From Microscillaceae bacterium (GTDB lineage Bacteria; Bacteroidota; Bacteroidia; Cytophagales; Microscillaceae): DNA of 16,667 nucleotides. A program made the translations under genes and the position numbers. This document shows, piece by piece, positions 7,403 to 14,960 of the stretch. The stretch's first letter is position 1, and each line of letters opens with the position of its first letter. The stretch spans positions 1 through 16,667 of the forward strand of contig DMXI01000405.1 in the NCBI GenBank assembly GCA_003483885.1, read 5' to 3'. The notes under the pieces were generated by a model, which was given only the letters and a program-made list of their open reading frames with translations, was not told where the DNA came from and searched no databases.

Positions 7403-7449
7403 AGTAGACTCGGCAGGTTTCAAAACCTGCTGGGCCTACTATTTTTTTT
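7403..7449 (+). terminator. Strong rho-independent terminator
   Basis: GCAGGTTT (7413-7420) pairs with AAACCTGC (7423-7430), extended by an outer AGTAG (7403-7407)/CTACT (7436-7440) stem, and is followed by eight consecutive T (7442-7449). It closes the phage-like gene pair and separates it from the lipoprotein operon. Confidence 0.88.
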
Positions 7450-7497
7450 AAATATTTGGGAGTTTTGAAGTAAATTGGAGGCTAAACCCAATAGCTC

Positions 7498-8055
7498 ATG
7501 ATCAAACTACTCTCTTTTCTTATTCCCATCACCTTATTGTTCAATTGCGTTGGTTCAACCTCAACAAATCAAACGGTTGATACAACTTCTATTATAAATG
7601 ATTCTTTACCCAAACGACCCAAGGTTTCTTATTATGATTCATTATTTCAGTTATACGGTCAACCCATACCCGACAGCCTATTAGCCAACTATTTAGAAAA
7701 AGATACACTTGAATTAAAACTGGATTATATTGTATGGGGTTGCCCTTGCCCACCCTGGGTCGAGCAATCCAAAAGGAGCGCTGTGTATCAACAAAAATCG
7801 CCTAAAGATGACGTTAGGCTTTATATTGAGGCCACTCGTCCTTCAATTCGTTTGGATTTAAGTAAGTTCAATGCCGCAGGTAAGTATTACGCCGTTGTGA
7901 AAGGCGTATTCTATAAAGAAAAAAGGTTTCCTAAAGAAGTACTTGATCAATGGAATGAAGAACCTTTTCCTTATCCCGCCAAAGTTTTTCGCTATTTTGA
8001 AGCGAAAGCTGTCAGAAGGGCTGGATTAGATACTTTAAGAATTAAAAAAGATTAG
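7498..8055 (+). CDS. Putative lipoprotein of unknown function
   Basis: Predicted 185-aa exported protein. Lys3 followed by a hydrophobic stretch (4-15) and Cys17 forms a lipoprotein-type signal, although the residue before the Cys is Asn (LLFNC), which departs from the usual small residue. After a Ser/Thr-rich linker, the mature part has a distinctive WGCPCPPW element at about 80-87 (Cys82, Cys84), then beta-prone segments (VRLYIEAT, GKYYAVVKGVFYKEKRFP). I do not recognise the family. It begins 49 nt after the terminator of the preceding pair and its stop is 2 nt before the next start, so it is the first gene of a three-gene operon with an ACP-like protein and a Crp/Fnr regulator. If lipidated, it would sit in the cell envelope; the paired Cys could bind metal or form a disulfide (inference). 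Confidence 0.7.
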   Translation: MIKLLSFLIPITLLFNCVGSTSTNQTVDTTSIINDSLPKRPKVSYYDSLFQLYGQPIPDSLLANYLEKDTLELKLDYIVWGCPCPPWVEQSKRSAVYQQKSPKDDVRLYIEATRPSIRLDLSKFNAAGKYYAVVKGVFYKEKRFPKEVLDQWNEEPFPYPAKVFRYFEAKAVRRAGLDTLRIKKD

Positions 8056-8057
8056 TT

Positions 8058-8639
8058 ATGGGGTTAGATGGTGTAGAACTCATTATGCATTTTGAAAAGG
8101 AATTTAAGGTAGCAATTCCTGACCCAGATGCTTCCCAAATGGGTACTGTTGGGGATATCATTCAATGGTTGTATCACCATATTCCAATTCATCAACCCGA
8201 TAAACTATTGTACAATGACCTGGCAAACCAACTAGAAACAGGTTTGCAAAAACTCGGCATTACTGAACAAATAGCCCCTCAACAAAAATTAACCTCATTT
8301 ATTCCTGAAGAAAATATTGATGAAACCTGGAAACTGCTCACCCAGTATGTTGATCTTAAACTTCCAAGGTTAGACTATCGAGAGGTGCCTAATACCAATA
8401 AAAGTAGATTCAGCCTGTTTAAATATAAATTTATACATACTCTACCTAATCTAACCTTTCAACAGTTAGTAGCGTGTGTAGGTGCCTTGGAATACCAAAA
8501 ATTTGTAGATTTTAACTATGTTACCAGCTTATTTGAAGTGATGATTGCCGTAATGGGTATTATTGAGGAACTCATTGGAGTAGAGGTACAAACAATACAA
8601 TGGAACGCGACTCTGGTAAATGACTTAGGTATTGATTGA
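8058..8639 (+). CDS. Permuted acyl-carrier-protein-like protein
   Basis: Predicted 193-aa cytoplasmic protein. Residues 1-41 (MGLDGVELIMHFEKEF, IPDPDA, TVGDIIQWL) match the second half of an acyl carrier protein, starting exactly at helix II. Residues 158-193 (LFEVMIAVMGIIEELIGVEV, then NATLVNDLGID at the very end) match the first half of an ACP and stop just before the position of the phosphopantetheine serine. The two ends joined would recreate DLGID-GLDGVEL, with Gly2 where ACPs have Ser36, so no canonical attachment site exists. The middle (about 75-155) includes KLPRLDYREVP and a helical segment. I recall similar proteins of about 200 aa annotated as phosphopantetheine-binding in other bacteria; none has a known role that I can name. 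Spacing of 2 nt and 1 nt to its neighbours shows an operon. Confidence 0.7.
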   Translation: MGLDGVELIMHFEKEFKVAIPDPDASQMGTVGDIIQWLYHHIPIHQPDKLLYNDLANQLETGLQKLGITEQIAPQQKLTSFIPEENIDETWKLLTQYVDLKLPRLDYREVPNTNKSRFSLFKYKFIHTLPNLTFQQLVACVGALEYQKFVDFNYVTSLFEVMIAVMGIIEELIGVEVQTIQWNATLVNDLGID

Positions 8640-8640
8640 A

Positions 8641-9210
8641 ATGAACCCACTTATCCAACATCTACTCACGCAATTCCCTCACCTCAGCCAGGAGTCCATT
8701 CAGTTGATTCGGCAAAGTTACACGCCTATACACAAGAAAAAAGGGGAGTATTTGCTCACCGAGGGACAAGTAGCTCGCAAGCTGTTTTTTGTAGCCCAAG
8801 GACTTTGCCGCTATTTCACCAACAAAGATGGGCAAGAAATCACGACTTGGTTTGGCTTCGAGAATGAGTTTGTTACCTCGTTTACCAGTTTTTTCCCAAA
8901 AGAGCCCAGTTACGAAAGCATTGTAGCCTTGACCGATTGTGAACTTTATCAAATAGATGCCAACGCTTACCAATCTATGCGCCAAGACTCTATCGAATTA
9001 GAGCGATTAAGTAACTTTTTTATTACCCAATACACTGTACAGTTAGAGCAACGATTATATGTAATCCAAACCAAAACAGCCGCCGAAAAATACCAGCATA
9101 TCCTAGAGCACCACCCTCACTTTATTCAACAAATTCCCAATAAATATTTGGCTAGCTATCTGGGTATTACCCGCGAAACCCTCAGTAGAATTCGCTCTCA
9201 GGCACAATAA
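8641..9210 (+). CDS. Crp/Fnr-family transcriptional regulator
   Basis: Predicted 189-aa DNA-binding regulator. Residues about 20-115 form a cyclic-nucleotide-binding-type beta barrel (KKKGEYLLTEGQVARKLFFVAQGLCRYF, then GQEITTWFG and YESIVALTDCELYQI). Residues about 155-187 form a helix-turn-helix (IPNKYLASYLGITRETLSRIRSQ). The cAMP-contacting Arg-Ser pair of E. coli Crp is not evident, which is common in Bacteroidota members, so the ligand is unknown. The ATG at 8641 is chosen over an in-frame TTG at 8632 because family members start near MNPLIQHL and the ATG sits 1 nt after the preceding stop. It is the last gene of the lipoprotein/ACP-like operon and may regulate it (inference). The next gene has its own promoter-like site. 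Confidence 0.88.
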   Translation: MNPLIQHLLTQFPHLSQESIQLIRQSYTPIHKKKGEYLLTEGQVARKLFFVAQGLCRYFTNKDGQEITTWFGFENEFVTSFTSFFPKEPSYESIVALTDCELYQIDANAYQSMRQDSIELERLSNFFITQYTVQLEQRLYVIQTKTAAEKYQHILEHHPHFIQQIPNKYLASYLGITRETLSRIRSQAQ

Positions 9211-9238
9211 GCCGCATTAATTGATATATGTCACAGAT

Positions 9239-9264
9239 TTTGGTGAATCAATTCCTGACCTTTG
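9239..9264 (+). promoter_or_regulatory. Bacteroidota-type promoter-like site
   Basis: TTTG at 9239-9242 is followed 14 nt later by GACCTTTG (9257-9264) and then TAT. Its layout is like that at 95-119 and 4759-4783. The start codon of the next gene lies 25 nt downstream. The short leader suits a promoter for this gene alone. Confidence 0.42.
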
Positions 9265-9289
9265 TATCCAGACAAATGTAACACACCTC

Positions 9290-9778
9290 ATGAAAAAACA
9301 ACTGGAAAAATTCTCTACCTTCATGTGTACGCTTCGTATCTTTGCTTTTTTTGCCAAAAGAAAAGGTTTTACACGTTTTACTCAATTTTTGACTACCAAA
9401 GCGGCCAACCTTAACATTAAACTCAACAAACCCCAACCTGCTACCAATGTTGAAGCATTGGCTCACGCTTGGCAACAAATGATGCCTTCCGATGCCCAAG
9501 ACAAATTTACAATAGATGGTATAACCACCAATACCGCGCAGGTCAAAATTGACATTCAATGTCCATTAAGAGGTACTGGGAATGCGGAAGCTTGCTACAA
9601 GCTCATGAACTATGACCGAACATTGATGAGAAAAGTAGGTGGAGAATTAATTGTTAAAGAATCCCAATCCAACTCAGGTGAAGACCATTGTATATTGGCT
9701 ATCAGAAAACGAGGAGCTGATACCAGTGACATTACTCCTGCACATTTGAAATCACCATCTATAAAGAAAGCTCCTTGA
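9290..9778 (+). CDS. Hypothetical protein, C-terminal Cys-rich domain
   Basis: Predicted 162-aa soluble protein that I do not recognise with confidence. The N-terminus is basic and helical (MKKQLEKF, then RIFAFFAKRKGF). The C-terminal half has IDIQCPLRGTGNAEACYKLMNYDRTLMRKVGG, then SGEDHCILAIRKRG. The order Cys-Pro, Ala-Cys-x-x-x-x-x-Y-D, and a closing H-C-x-x-x-I-R resembles the V4R/L-2-amino-thiazoline-4-carboxylate hydrolase-like fold, but only weakly (inference). An upstream frame open from 9221 would include the promoter-like site, so the ATG at 9290 is preferred; it also gives a typical MKKQ start. It follows the Crp/Fnr gene by 79 nt and precedes the AraC-type gene by 142 nt. Confidence 0.6.
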   Translation: MKKQLEKFSTFMCTLRIFAFFAKRKGFTRFTQFLTTKAANLNIKLNKPQPATNVEALAHAWQQMMPSDAQDKFTIDGITTNTAQVKIDIQCPLRGTGNAEACYKLMNYDRTLMRKVGGELIVKESQSNSGEDHCILAIRKRGADTSDITPAHLKSPSIKKAP

Positions 9779-9920
9779 ATACCTCACTATTATTAAATTT
9801 CACCTTCAAACTTTAAGAAATGAATACGCCACATATTTCCTAAAAAAGTACACAACCAGCTATCATAAAAAAAACATATATTAGTAACTTGTTATCCAAT
9901 AAGAAAGGTAATACGCATAC

Positions 9921-11066
9921 ATGTTGTACTTAGGTGGAATAACACTCACTCTTTTTCTGGTATTTATTTTACTCAGTAAAAAAGATAAAAGTAGTGCTGA
10001 TAAGCTATTAACACTTTGGCTGTTTTTAACAGGGGTTCATTTATTTTTTTTCTATGTCAGAAATACCCAACAACACCTTCACTTTCCTCATTTATTAGGT
10101 ATCGAAATCTCTATGCCATTGTTGCATGGCCCCTTTTTATTTTTGTATACGTCTACGCTTACCAATCAACAACAATCCTGGAAAATCAACCTGTTGCATT
10201 TTCTCCCTTATGCCCTGTCTTTATTATCCTTAATCCCTTTTTTTAGATTATCATCTCAGCAAAAAATATATGTATACCAAAACGAAGGCGTTGGTTTTAA
10301 GCTCCTTATGACTATATTTCTTTTCGCCTTCATCATTTCTGGGATTCTTTATAGTATTCTTTCTCTATTGAAGCTATCAAAGCATCGAAAAAATATTGCT
10401 GACCAGTTTTCATTTACAGAGAAGATCAATTTATTATGGCTTCGTAACCTCACTTTAGGGCTAAGTCTTATCTGGTTAATTGTCATATTTGGTGATGACA
10501 AGCACGTATTTACCGCGGTAGTCGGGTATGTCTTTTTTATAGGCTACTTTGGAATTAATCAACTGGGGATTTTCACCAACAAACCTCCCTCCCTTTCAGG
10601 TACCACCAACCAACCCTTGAGTGCGCCACAAATAACTCAAGAAGAAAGCAAAGCCTTACAAGCGCCTGCTGACTCCAAGGTCAAATATCAAAAGTCTGGA
10701 TTAGACAGCGAAAAGCAAAAAGCAATTCATCAGCAACTTACCCAGCTTATGCTAGATCAAAAACTATTCAAAGTTCCAGGGCTCACTTTGAGAGATTTAG
10801 CTCAGAAACTTGACGTACAACCCAACATACTTTCGCAAGTAATCAATACAGAAGAACAAAAAAACTTTTATGATTACATCAATCATCAAAGAATAGAGGA
10901 ATTTAAACAGCTTATCAAAATACCCGAAAACCAAAAGTTCACTTTGCTGGCCTTAGCACTCGAATGTGGCTTCAATTCTAAAACTTCTTTTAATCGTAAT
11001 TTCAAGAAAGTCACTGGCATCTCTCCTGCCGAATATGTAAAGCAACAACGTATTACTTTGCAATAA
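9921..11066 (+). CDS. Membrane-anchored AraC-family regulator
   Basis: Predicted 381-aa inner-membrane transcription factor. The N-terminal half (about 1-215) holds about seven hydrophobic segments (for example 3-19, 30-46, 91-107, 125-147, 173-210), forming a 7-TM-like sensor. A linker rich in Gln/Ser (about 220-265) leads to the C-terminal HTH_18 domain (about 270-380): LTLRDLAQKLDVQPNILSQVINTEE, then FYDYINHQRIEEFKQLI, and ALECGFNSKTSFNRNFKKVTGISPAEYVKQQR, the standard second AraC helix-turn-helix. This architecture is widespread in Bacteroidota, and its signal is generally unknown. The ATG at 9921 gives an immediate TM helix. The hydrolase and barrel-protein genes start 110 nt downstream on the same strand, so they are plausible targets (inference). 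Confidence 0.9.
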   Translation: MLYLGGITLTLFLVFILLSKKDKSSADKLLTLWLFLTGVHLFFFYVRNTQQHLHFPHLLGIEISMPLLHGPFLFLYTSTLTNQQQSWKINLLHFLPYALSLLSLIPFFRLSSQQKIYVYQNEGVGFKLLMTIFLFAFIISGILYSILSLLKLSKHRKNIADQFSFTEKINLLWLRNLTLGLSLIWLIVIFGDDKHVFTAVVGYVFFIGYFGINQLGIFTNKPPSLSGTTNQPLSAPQITQEESKALQAPADSKVKYQKSGLDSEKQKAIHQQLTQLMLDQKLFKVPGLTLRDLAQKLDVQPNILSQVINTEEQKNFYDYINHQRIEEFKQLIKIPENQKFTLLALALECGFNSKTSFNRNFKKVTGISPAEYVKQQRITLQ

Positions 11067-11176
11067 ACTCTTCTATTTTTTAGGGTCATTAACTTTCCAA
11101 AAAAGGTTTCATCCTACCCGTTGGAGCGCTTCAGGTCATTGTATGGCTCATTTTTGCAGAAATTATTAAATAATTA

Positions 11177-12172
11177 ATGCAAATGAAAAACATAATGTCT
11201 CTTTGGTTGATAACCAGCATGATACTTTTATTGGGCAGTTGTAATAACGAGTTTGAAGTCAATGACCCAGGAAAACTAGTGCCCAAAACAGTAGACCAGG
11301 ATGCCTCTTTGCCTTCTATTTTTATTAATGGAACTCAGTTGCATTCCCAAACTTTTGGAAACCCCAACAACCCTATGGTGGTGTTTTTACACGGAGGTCC
11401 AGGAAGTGATTATCGTAATGGGCTCAATGTTAGGCAACTGGCAAATGATGGTTATTATGTAATCTTTTATGACCAGCGCGGTAGTGGGCTATCTCAACGA
11501 CACGACAGAAACACCTATACTATCCAACTAATGCTCGACGACCTCACGGCAGTCATCAGCCATTACCGAACCTCTTCCAGTCAACAAGTTTTTCTATTTG
11601 GGCATTCCTGGGGTGCTATGATTGCTGCGGCTTATGTAAATACTTATCCTGACCGAATAAGGGGGATAATTTTCGCTGAACCTGGTGGTTTTAATAAAAA
11701 ATTACTGGATGAATATGGCGCTGCCAGTCGTAAGATTAAATTATTTGCCGAAAGCACCAACGATATTATGTATCCCGACCAATTTCTGTCTGGAGGGAAA
11801 GATAAGCATGCCATCTTGGATTATAAGCTTGCGATTATTTCTGGTTTTGCCTATGCCCCAGGCAACAACGAAGGTAATGAAGGCCCATCTCCTTTTTGGC
11901 GAAATGGTGCGGTGATGCTTGATAGACTGGTTGAAATTGCAGAGACTGAAGGTTTCGATTTTACTACCAATTTACACCGATACGAAACCAGGGTATTATT
12001 TATCTATGGAGAAAACAACAAATCTTATGGTTTATCATTCGCCCAAAAAGAGGCTGCATTCTTTCCTAATGCTCAAATTACCCAAATAGATGATACAGGC
12101 CACGAGATGATCCATTTTAAGTGGAACAACATCCACCCCATAGTTTTAACCTATCTAAATTCTTTAAGATAA
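11177..12172 (+). CDS. Alpha/beta hydrolase lipoprotein
   Basis: Predicted 331-aa envelope enzyme of the alpha/beta hydrolase superfamily, close to proline-iminopeptidase-like members. The lipoprotein signal is clear: a basic N-terminus, hydrophobic residues 8-19 and lipobox LLGSC with Cys22. The oxyanion-side motif HGGPG lies at 72-76, DQRGSGLS near 98-105, the nucleophile elbow GHSWG with Ser144, and the catalytic His309 in TGHEM. At the usual position of the acid residue the sequence reads YGENNKSYG, so Glu rather than Asp may serve, a variation I recall in related hydrolases. The substrate is unknown (peptide, ester or other). A second ATG at 11183 would equally serve as start. The barrel protein begins 8 nt after the stop, so the two share a transcript and probably an envelope location. 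Confidence 0.88.
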   Translation: MQMKNIMSLWLITSMILLLGSCNNEFEVNDPGKLVPKTVDQDASLPSIFINGTQLHSQTFGNPNNPMVVFLHGGPGSDYRNGLNVRQLANDGYYVIFYDQRGSGLSQRHDRNTYTIQLMLDDLTAVISHYRTSSSQQVFLFGHSWGAMIAAAYVNTYPDRIRGIIFAEPGGFNKKLLDEYGAASRKIKLFAESTNDIMYPDQFLSGGKDKHAILDYKLAIISGFAYAPGNNEGNEGPSPFWRNGAVMLDRLVEIAETEGFDFTTNLHRYETRVLFIYGENNKSYGLSFAQKEAAFFPNAQITQIDDTGHEMIHFKWNNIHPIVLTYLNSLR

Positions 12173-12180
12173 TTTACTCC

Positions 12181-12855
12181 ATGACAAACATCAAAACTTG
12201 TATATTTATCGTTTTCCTATGTTTCTTAATGAACCAGAGCTTTGCTCAAAGCGTTAATTGGCAAACCCTCAAAAACAATCGTCATATCGCTCATATACAC
12301 ACTAGTTGGGATCATGGTTTGGTGTATGGCCTGGGTTATAGTTATCAATTAAAACTCAAAACTCCTATCTTATTACAGGCATCTTATTCTTTGCCATCAG
12401 GCAACCAATTGCTGGACGATTTTAAAGTAAAATTAGGAGGGCAAGTCAGATTTTATAAAATCAATTATTTTCAATTCAGTGCATCTCTGTATGCTCTTTA
12501 TAGAAGGTTTCAAAATCCATTAGTCCGTTTACAAAACTTTGGTACTGAGTTATCTATCGTTGCTGGTTATTATAAGTCTCGTTGGTTTATAGCTGGTGAA
12601 TTTGGTTTTGATAAAGCGGTTGTCACTCATTTTAAACATTCAGATCGTTTTAAAACATTTATCTATACAAATGTTCAAGATGGTTGGGCAGAACCTGCCA
12701 CTGGTGGTAATTTTTATTATGGTTTGCAAGCGGGTGTTTCATTCTATAAAAGTGATTTGGTTTTAAAGGCAGGTTTAGTAAGCGAACAAAGTTTTCAGCA
12801 AACCCCTATAATTCCTTATTATTTGCAACTCGGGTATAATCTAAAAATCAAATAA
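12181..12855 (+). CDS. Outer-membrane beta-barrel-like protein
   Basis: Predicted 224-aa exported protein. Residues 1-22 form a Sec signal peptide (MTNIK, hydrophobic core, FAQ), probably cut after Ala22. The mature protein is a succession of alternating, aromatic-rich beta strands (GLVYGLGYSYQLKL, LLQASYSLP, VKLGGQVRFYKI, FQFSASLYALYRRF, NFYYGLQAGVSFYKS, YYLQLGYNLKIK), ending in a strand-like C-terminus, as in small outer-membrane barrels. I do not recognise a specific family. The ATG at 12181 is chosen over an in-frame start at 12121, which would lie inside the preceding gene and spoil the signal peptide. It starts 8 nt after the hydrolase stop. A role near that lipoprotein at the outer membrane is an inference from the operon. 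Confidence 0.75.
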   Translation: MTNIKTCIFIVFLCFLMNQSFAQSVNWQTLKNNRHIAHIHTSWDHGLVYGLGYSYQLKLKTPILLQASYSLPSGNQLLDDFKVKLGGQVRFYKINYFQFSASLYALYRRFQNPLVRLQNFGTELSIVAGYYKSRWFIAGEFGFDKAVVTHFKHSDRFKTFIYTNVQDGWAEPATGGNFYYGLQAGVSFYKSDLVLKAGLVSEQSFQQTPIIPYYLQLGYNLKIK

Positions 12856-12920
12856 TAAACATCTAGCTCACTAATTTATTATCCAGTTACTTTTATACCT
12901 TTCAATTTCTCAAAAGCTCT

Positions 12921-12958
12921 CAAGTCTTTGGTCTCCCTATGATAAAACCAAAGACTTG
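12921..12958. repeat. 12-bp perfect inverted repeat
   Basis: CAAGTCTTTGGT (12921-12932) is perfectly inverted as ACCAAAGACTTG (12947-12958) around a 14-nt loop. It lies 65 nt after the barrel-protein gene and abuts repeat copy 2. No T-run follows at once, so it is not a classical terminator, though it could stabilise or end the transcript. It could also be part of the adjacent repeat. Confidence 0.65.
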
Positions 12959-12961
12959 GGG

Positions 12962-13030
12962 CAATACTATTTCCCTAACAATCACTGATCGGGCCAAAGG
13001 CTCTAGCCCTTACCCGCCTCAAGGCAAGCG
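12962..13030. repeat. Dispersed repeat, copy 2
   Basis: About 69 nt that align with 3363-3436; the conserved block GCCTCAAGGCAAGCG is at 13016-13030, followed by ATTTTTT. The hairpin GGGCC-AAA-GGCTC is kept through a G-U pair. It lies in the same orientation as copy 1, downstream of a + strand gene, supporting a repeat tied to gene ends. The rest of the gap (13031-13180) shows nothing else that I can support. Confidence 0.6.
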
Positions 13031-13180
13031 ATTTTTTCACTATCTTCTACCCCTTTTCAGCGTTTAGCTGGTCTTGCTTATAAATTGTAAAAACAGAAAG
13101 GATTTAACCTCTTCCTGGAAGTTGATTTCTGTGAATAACCCTTAGAAGTCGTCTTGACTTTTAATAATGACACTTTACCT

Positions 13181-14038
13181 ATGAAAAACCTATTCTTTAT
13201 TCTTTCACTATTTATCGTGATGACTTCTAAAACTTTCGCTCAGAAGCCTGCTTTGTATCCAATAGCTACCGCTACTAGTGGTACTGCCATACAAAATACC
13301 CAACAACGTACCGTATGGATCAATCCAGATAAAACCATTCCTATTCAAGGCACTTATATATATGCTACAAATAATAATAATACTCAATTTAACGTGATAG
13401 TGATTGCTTCTTCTAAGTCTCAGGAGATGCCTGTTCTGAAAGTAGATAACCAATTTTATAGCATCACAGGATATAGCAGTAGTGAAAAACAACTGAAACA
13501 TTATAGTTTTGTAACCGATGCTCCCACTGCTCGTCAATTATCCCAAGCTTTACAAATCCCTTTGCAACAGAGACAACACCCTCAACATCAACTACAAGGT
13601 GTTTTTAAAACCACTAAAAACATTTATCAGGTAGGAGAAAAAATTGATTTAACCATGGTTGTTAAAAATCAGGGAAAAGAAACCATCACGTTCAATTTGG
13701 GTGGAATGTACCGTAACAAGTTCAATCGCTGTGAGTATTTTCATTTCGAGATTTTTAAAGATGGGCAAAAGTTAACCAACTTAGGTGATGGGCTTTCTAA
13801 TTTTGGAGGAATAGAACAAAGACCTACGCTTCAACCAGGTAGTAGCACCCATCTACAAACAGTTTTAAACAAATGGCATTTATTTGATGAGCCAGGCACT
13901 TACACCATCAAATGTAAGTATGATTTACACTTGGAGAAGCCAAGGCTGACAAAGACTAACCTAGATCATTTAAAATATGCTCATGAAAAATGGGAGGATT
14001 CTTTGCAAGGAGAAGTCATCATTAAAGTAGTGGAATAG
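13181..14038 (+). CDS. Exported protein with Ig-like C-terminal domain
   Basis: Predicted 285-aa exported protein. Residues 1-20 are a Sec signal peptide (MKNLFF, hydrophobic core, KTFA), cut before Gln21. Residues about 40-125 form a first beta-rich region (TYIYATNNNNTQFNVIVIASS, KVDNQFYSITGY). From about 140 on, VFKTTKNIYQVGEKIDLTMVVKNQGKETITFNLG and LQPGSSTHLQTVLNKWHLFDEPGTYTIKCKY give the strand pattern of an Ig-like domain of the CARDB/BsuPI type, often used in extracellular adhesion or inhibition. No enzyme motif is present. The ATG at 13181 is chosen over the in-frame TTG at 13154, which would spoil the signal peptide. The gene stands alone, convergent with the membrane-protein gene at 14188. 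Function unknown. Confidence 0.72.
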   Translation: MKNLFFILSLFIVMTSKTFAQKPALYPIATATSGTAIQNTQQRTVWINPDKTIPIQGTYIYATNNNNTQFNVIVIASSKSQEMPVLKVDNQFYSITGYSSSEKQLKHYSFVTDAPTARQLSQALQIPLQQRQHPQHQLQGVFKTTKNIYQVGEKIDLTMVVKNQGKETITFNLGGMYRNKFNRCEYFHFEIFKDGQKLTNLGDGLSNFGGIEQRPTLQPGSSTHLQTVLNKWHLFDEPGTYTIKCKYDLHLEKPRLTKTNLDHLKYAHEKWEDSLQGEVIIKVVE

Positions 14039-14187
14039 CCTGTAAAAGCCATTTAACTACCTATATTCCAAAACATTATTATGACTCAGAAAGCCTTTGA
14101 AGTAAGCGTTATAAACACTCCATCAACGACGAGTAGACAAACATCTGGCACAAGAAAAGTAGCCTAAGGAAATGAATCTATTGAAGT

Positions 14188-14694
14188 TTAAATCTCTTTA
14201 TCCAGGGTTTCTTCCAGCAAATCACGACAAATTTTCACCTTTTGCTGAAAACTCAACCAAGTGACGCCATACCCTACACCCATAGCAGATAATGAAGCTA
14301 AGAAATACAAAAGATTACGCTCTGCCAATAAAAAAAACATTCCAATAAGAAAGGTAAACACCAAAGCAATAGACATAAAAAAGCGAGTTCCTTTGAGCAA
14401 AGAATACTCTACAAACAAAATACAACCTTTAGAAGTAGATTCAATCTTACCCTCAATCATTGGCATGAAATACTCGGGATAGGACATTTTGCGGGCAATA
14501 CGAAAGTTGGCTTCTTTTACTGAGCCACGAAAAGGATAATCTTGTTCCAGGCTACGAGTCGGCAAAAGCCAATGTTCAGACATTACATCTTCTTTGACTT
14601 GGGCTGGTTTGATAGCCATATCTAGTTTATGTACAATTTCGTCGGTAGTGTGCCCTGAAACAAACACGGAGCTTTGGCAGGGAAAAAGTTTCAT
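14188..14694 (-). CDS. Two-TM membrane protein of unknown function
   Basis: Predicted 168-aa protein with a soluble N-terminal domain (1-100) and two hydrophobic helices at about 105-123 and 127-147, then a charged amphipathic tail (KVKICRDLLEETLDKEI). The N-terminal domain contains FRGSVKEANFRIARKMSYPEYFMPMIEGKIESTSKG, a pattern of beta strands and small turns seen in several uncharacterised Bacteroidota membrane proteins with PH-like domains (recalled resemblance). No enzyme motif or signal peptide is visible. The gene converges with the exported-protein gene (14038). The stretch 14695-14960 upstream of it holds no other supported feature. No function can be assigned. Confidence 0.6.
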   Translation of the reverse strand: MKLFPCQSSVFVSGHTTDEIVHKLDMAIKPAQVKEDVMSEHWLLPTRSLEQDYPFRGSVKEANFRIARKMSYPEYFMPMIEGKIESTSKGCILFVEYSLLKGTRFFMSIALVFTFLIGMFFLLAERNLLYFLASLSAMGVGYGVTWLSFQQKVKICRDLLEETLDKEI

Positions 14695-14960
14695 AACACG
14701 TAGGAATATTTAGCTATTGGTTCATAATAAATGATTAGGAATCTGTTTTTTTCAAGATAGCGAATAATTTATTAAAAAATAAGTAACAGATAAAAAATAA
14801 ACAGCGAATTGAGAGGTACAAATTTTGGTTTAGAACGACTCATTTTTTGTAGTAACAACACTTTGCTATTACTAAGAAAAATAATGATACATTCAGTCAA
14901 AATAGCCCATACAAAGCAACCAATTATTTTTGATCTGTTACCTTAATAGCCGTTTATAAA

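Noticed and set aside
12921..13030. Possible CRISPR or attachment site
   Set aside because: Only one inverted repeat and one dispersed repeat copy; no regularly spaced direct repeats, no integrase and no tRNA nearby.
14081..14167. Small open frame of 28 codons starting ATG ACT CAG
   Set aside because: Too short, no ribosome-binding context, no recognisable product, and it lies between two convergent genes; chance is likely.
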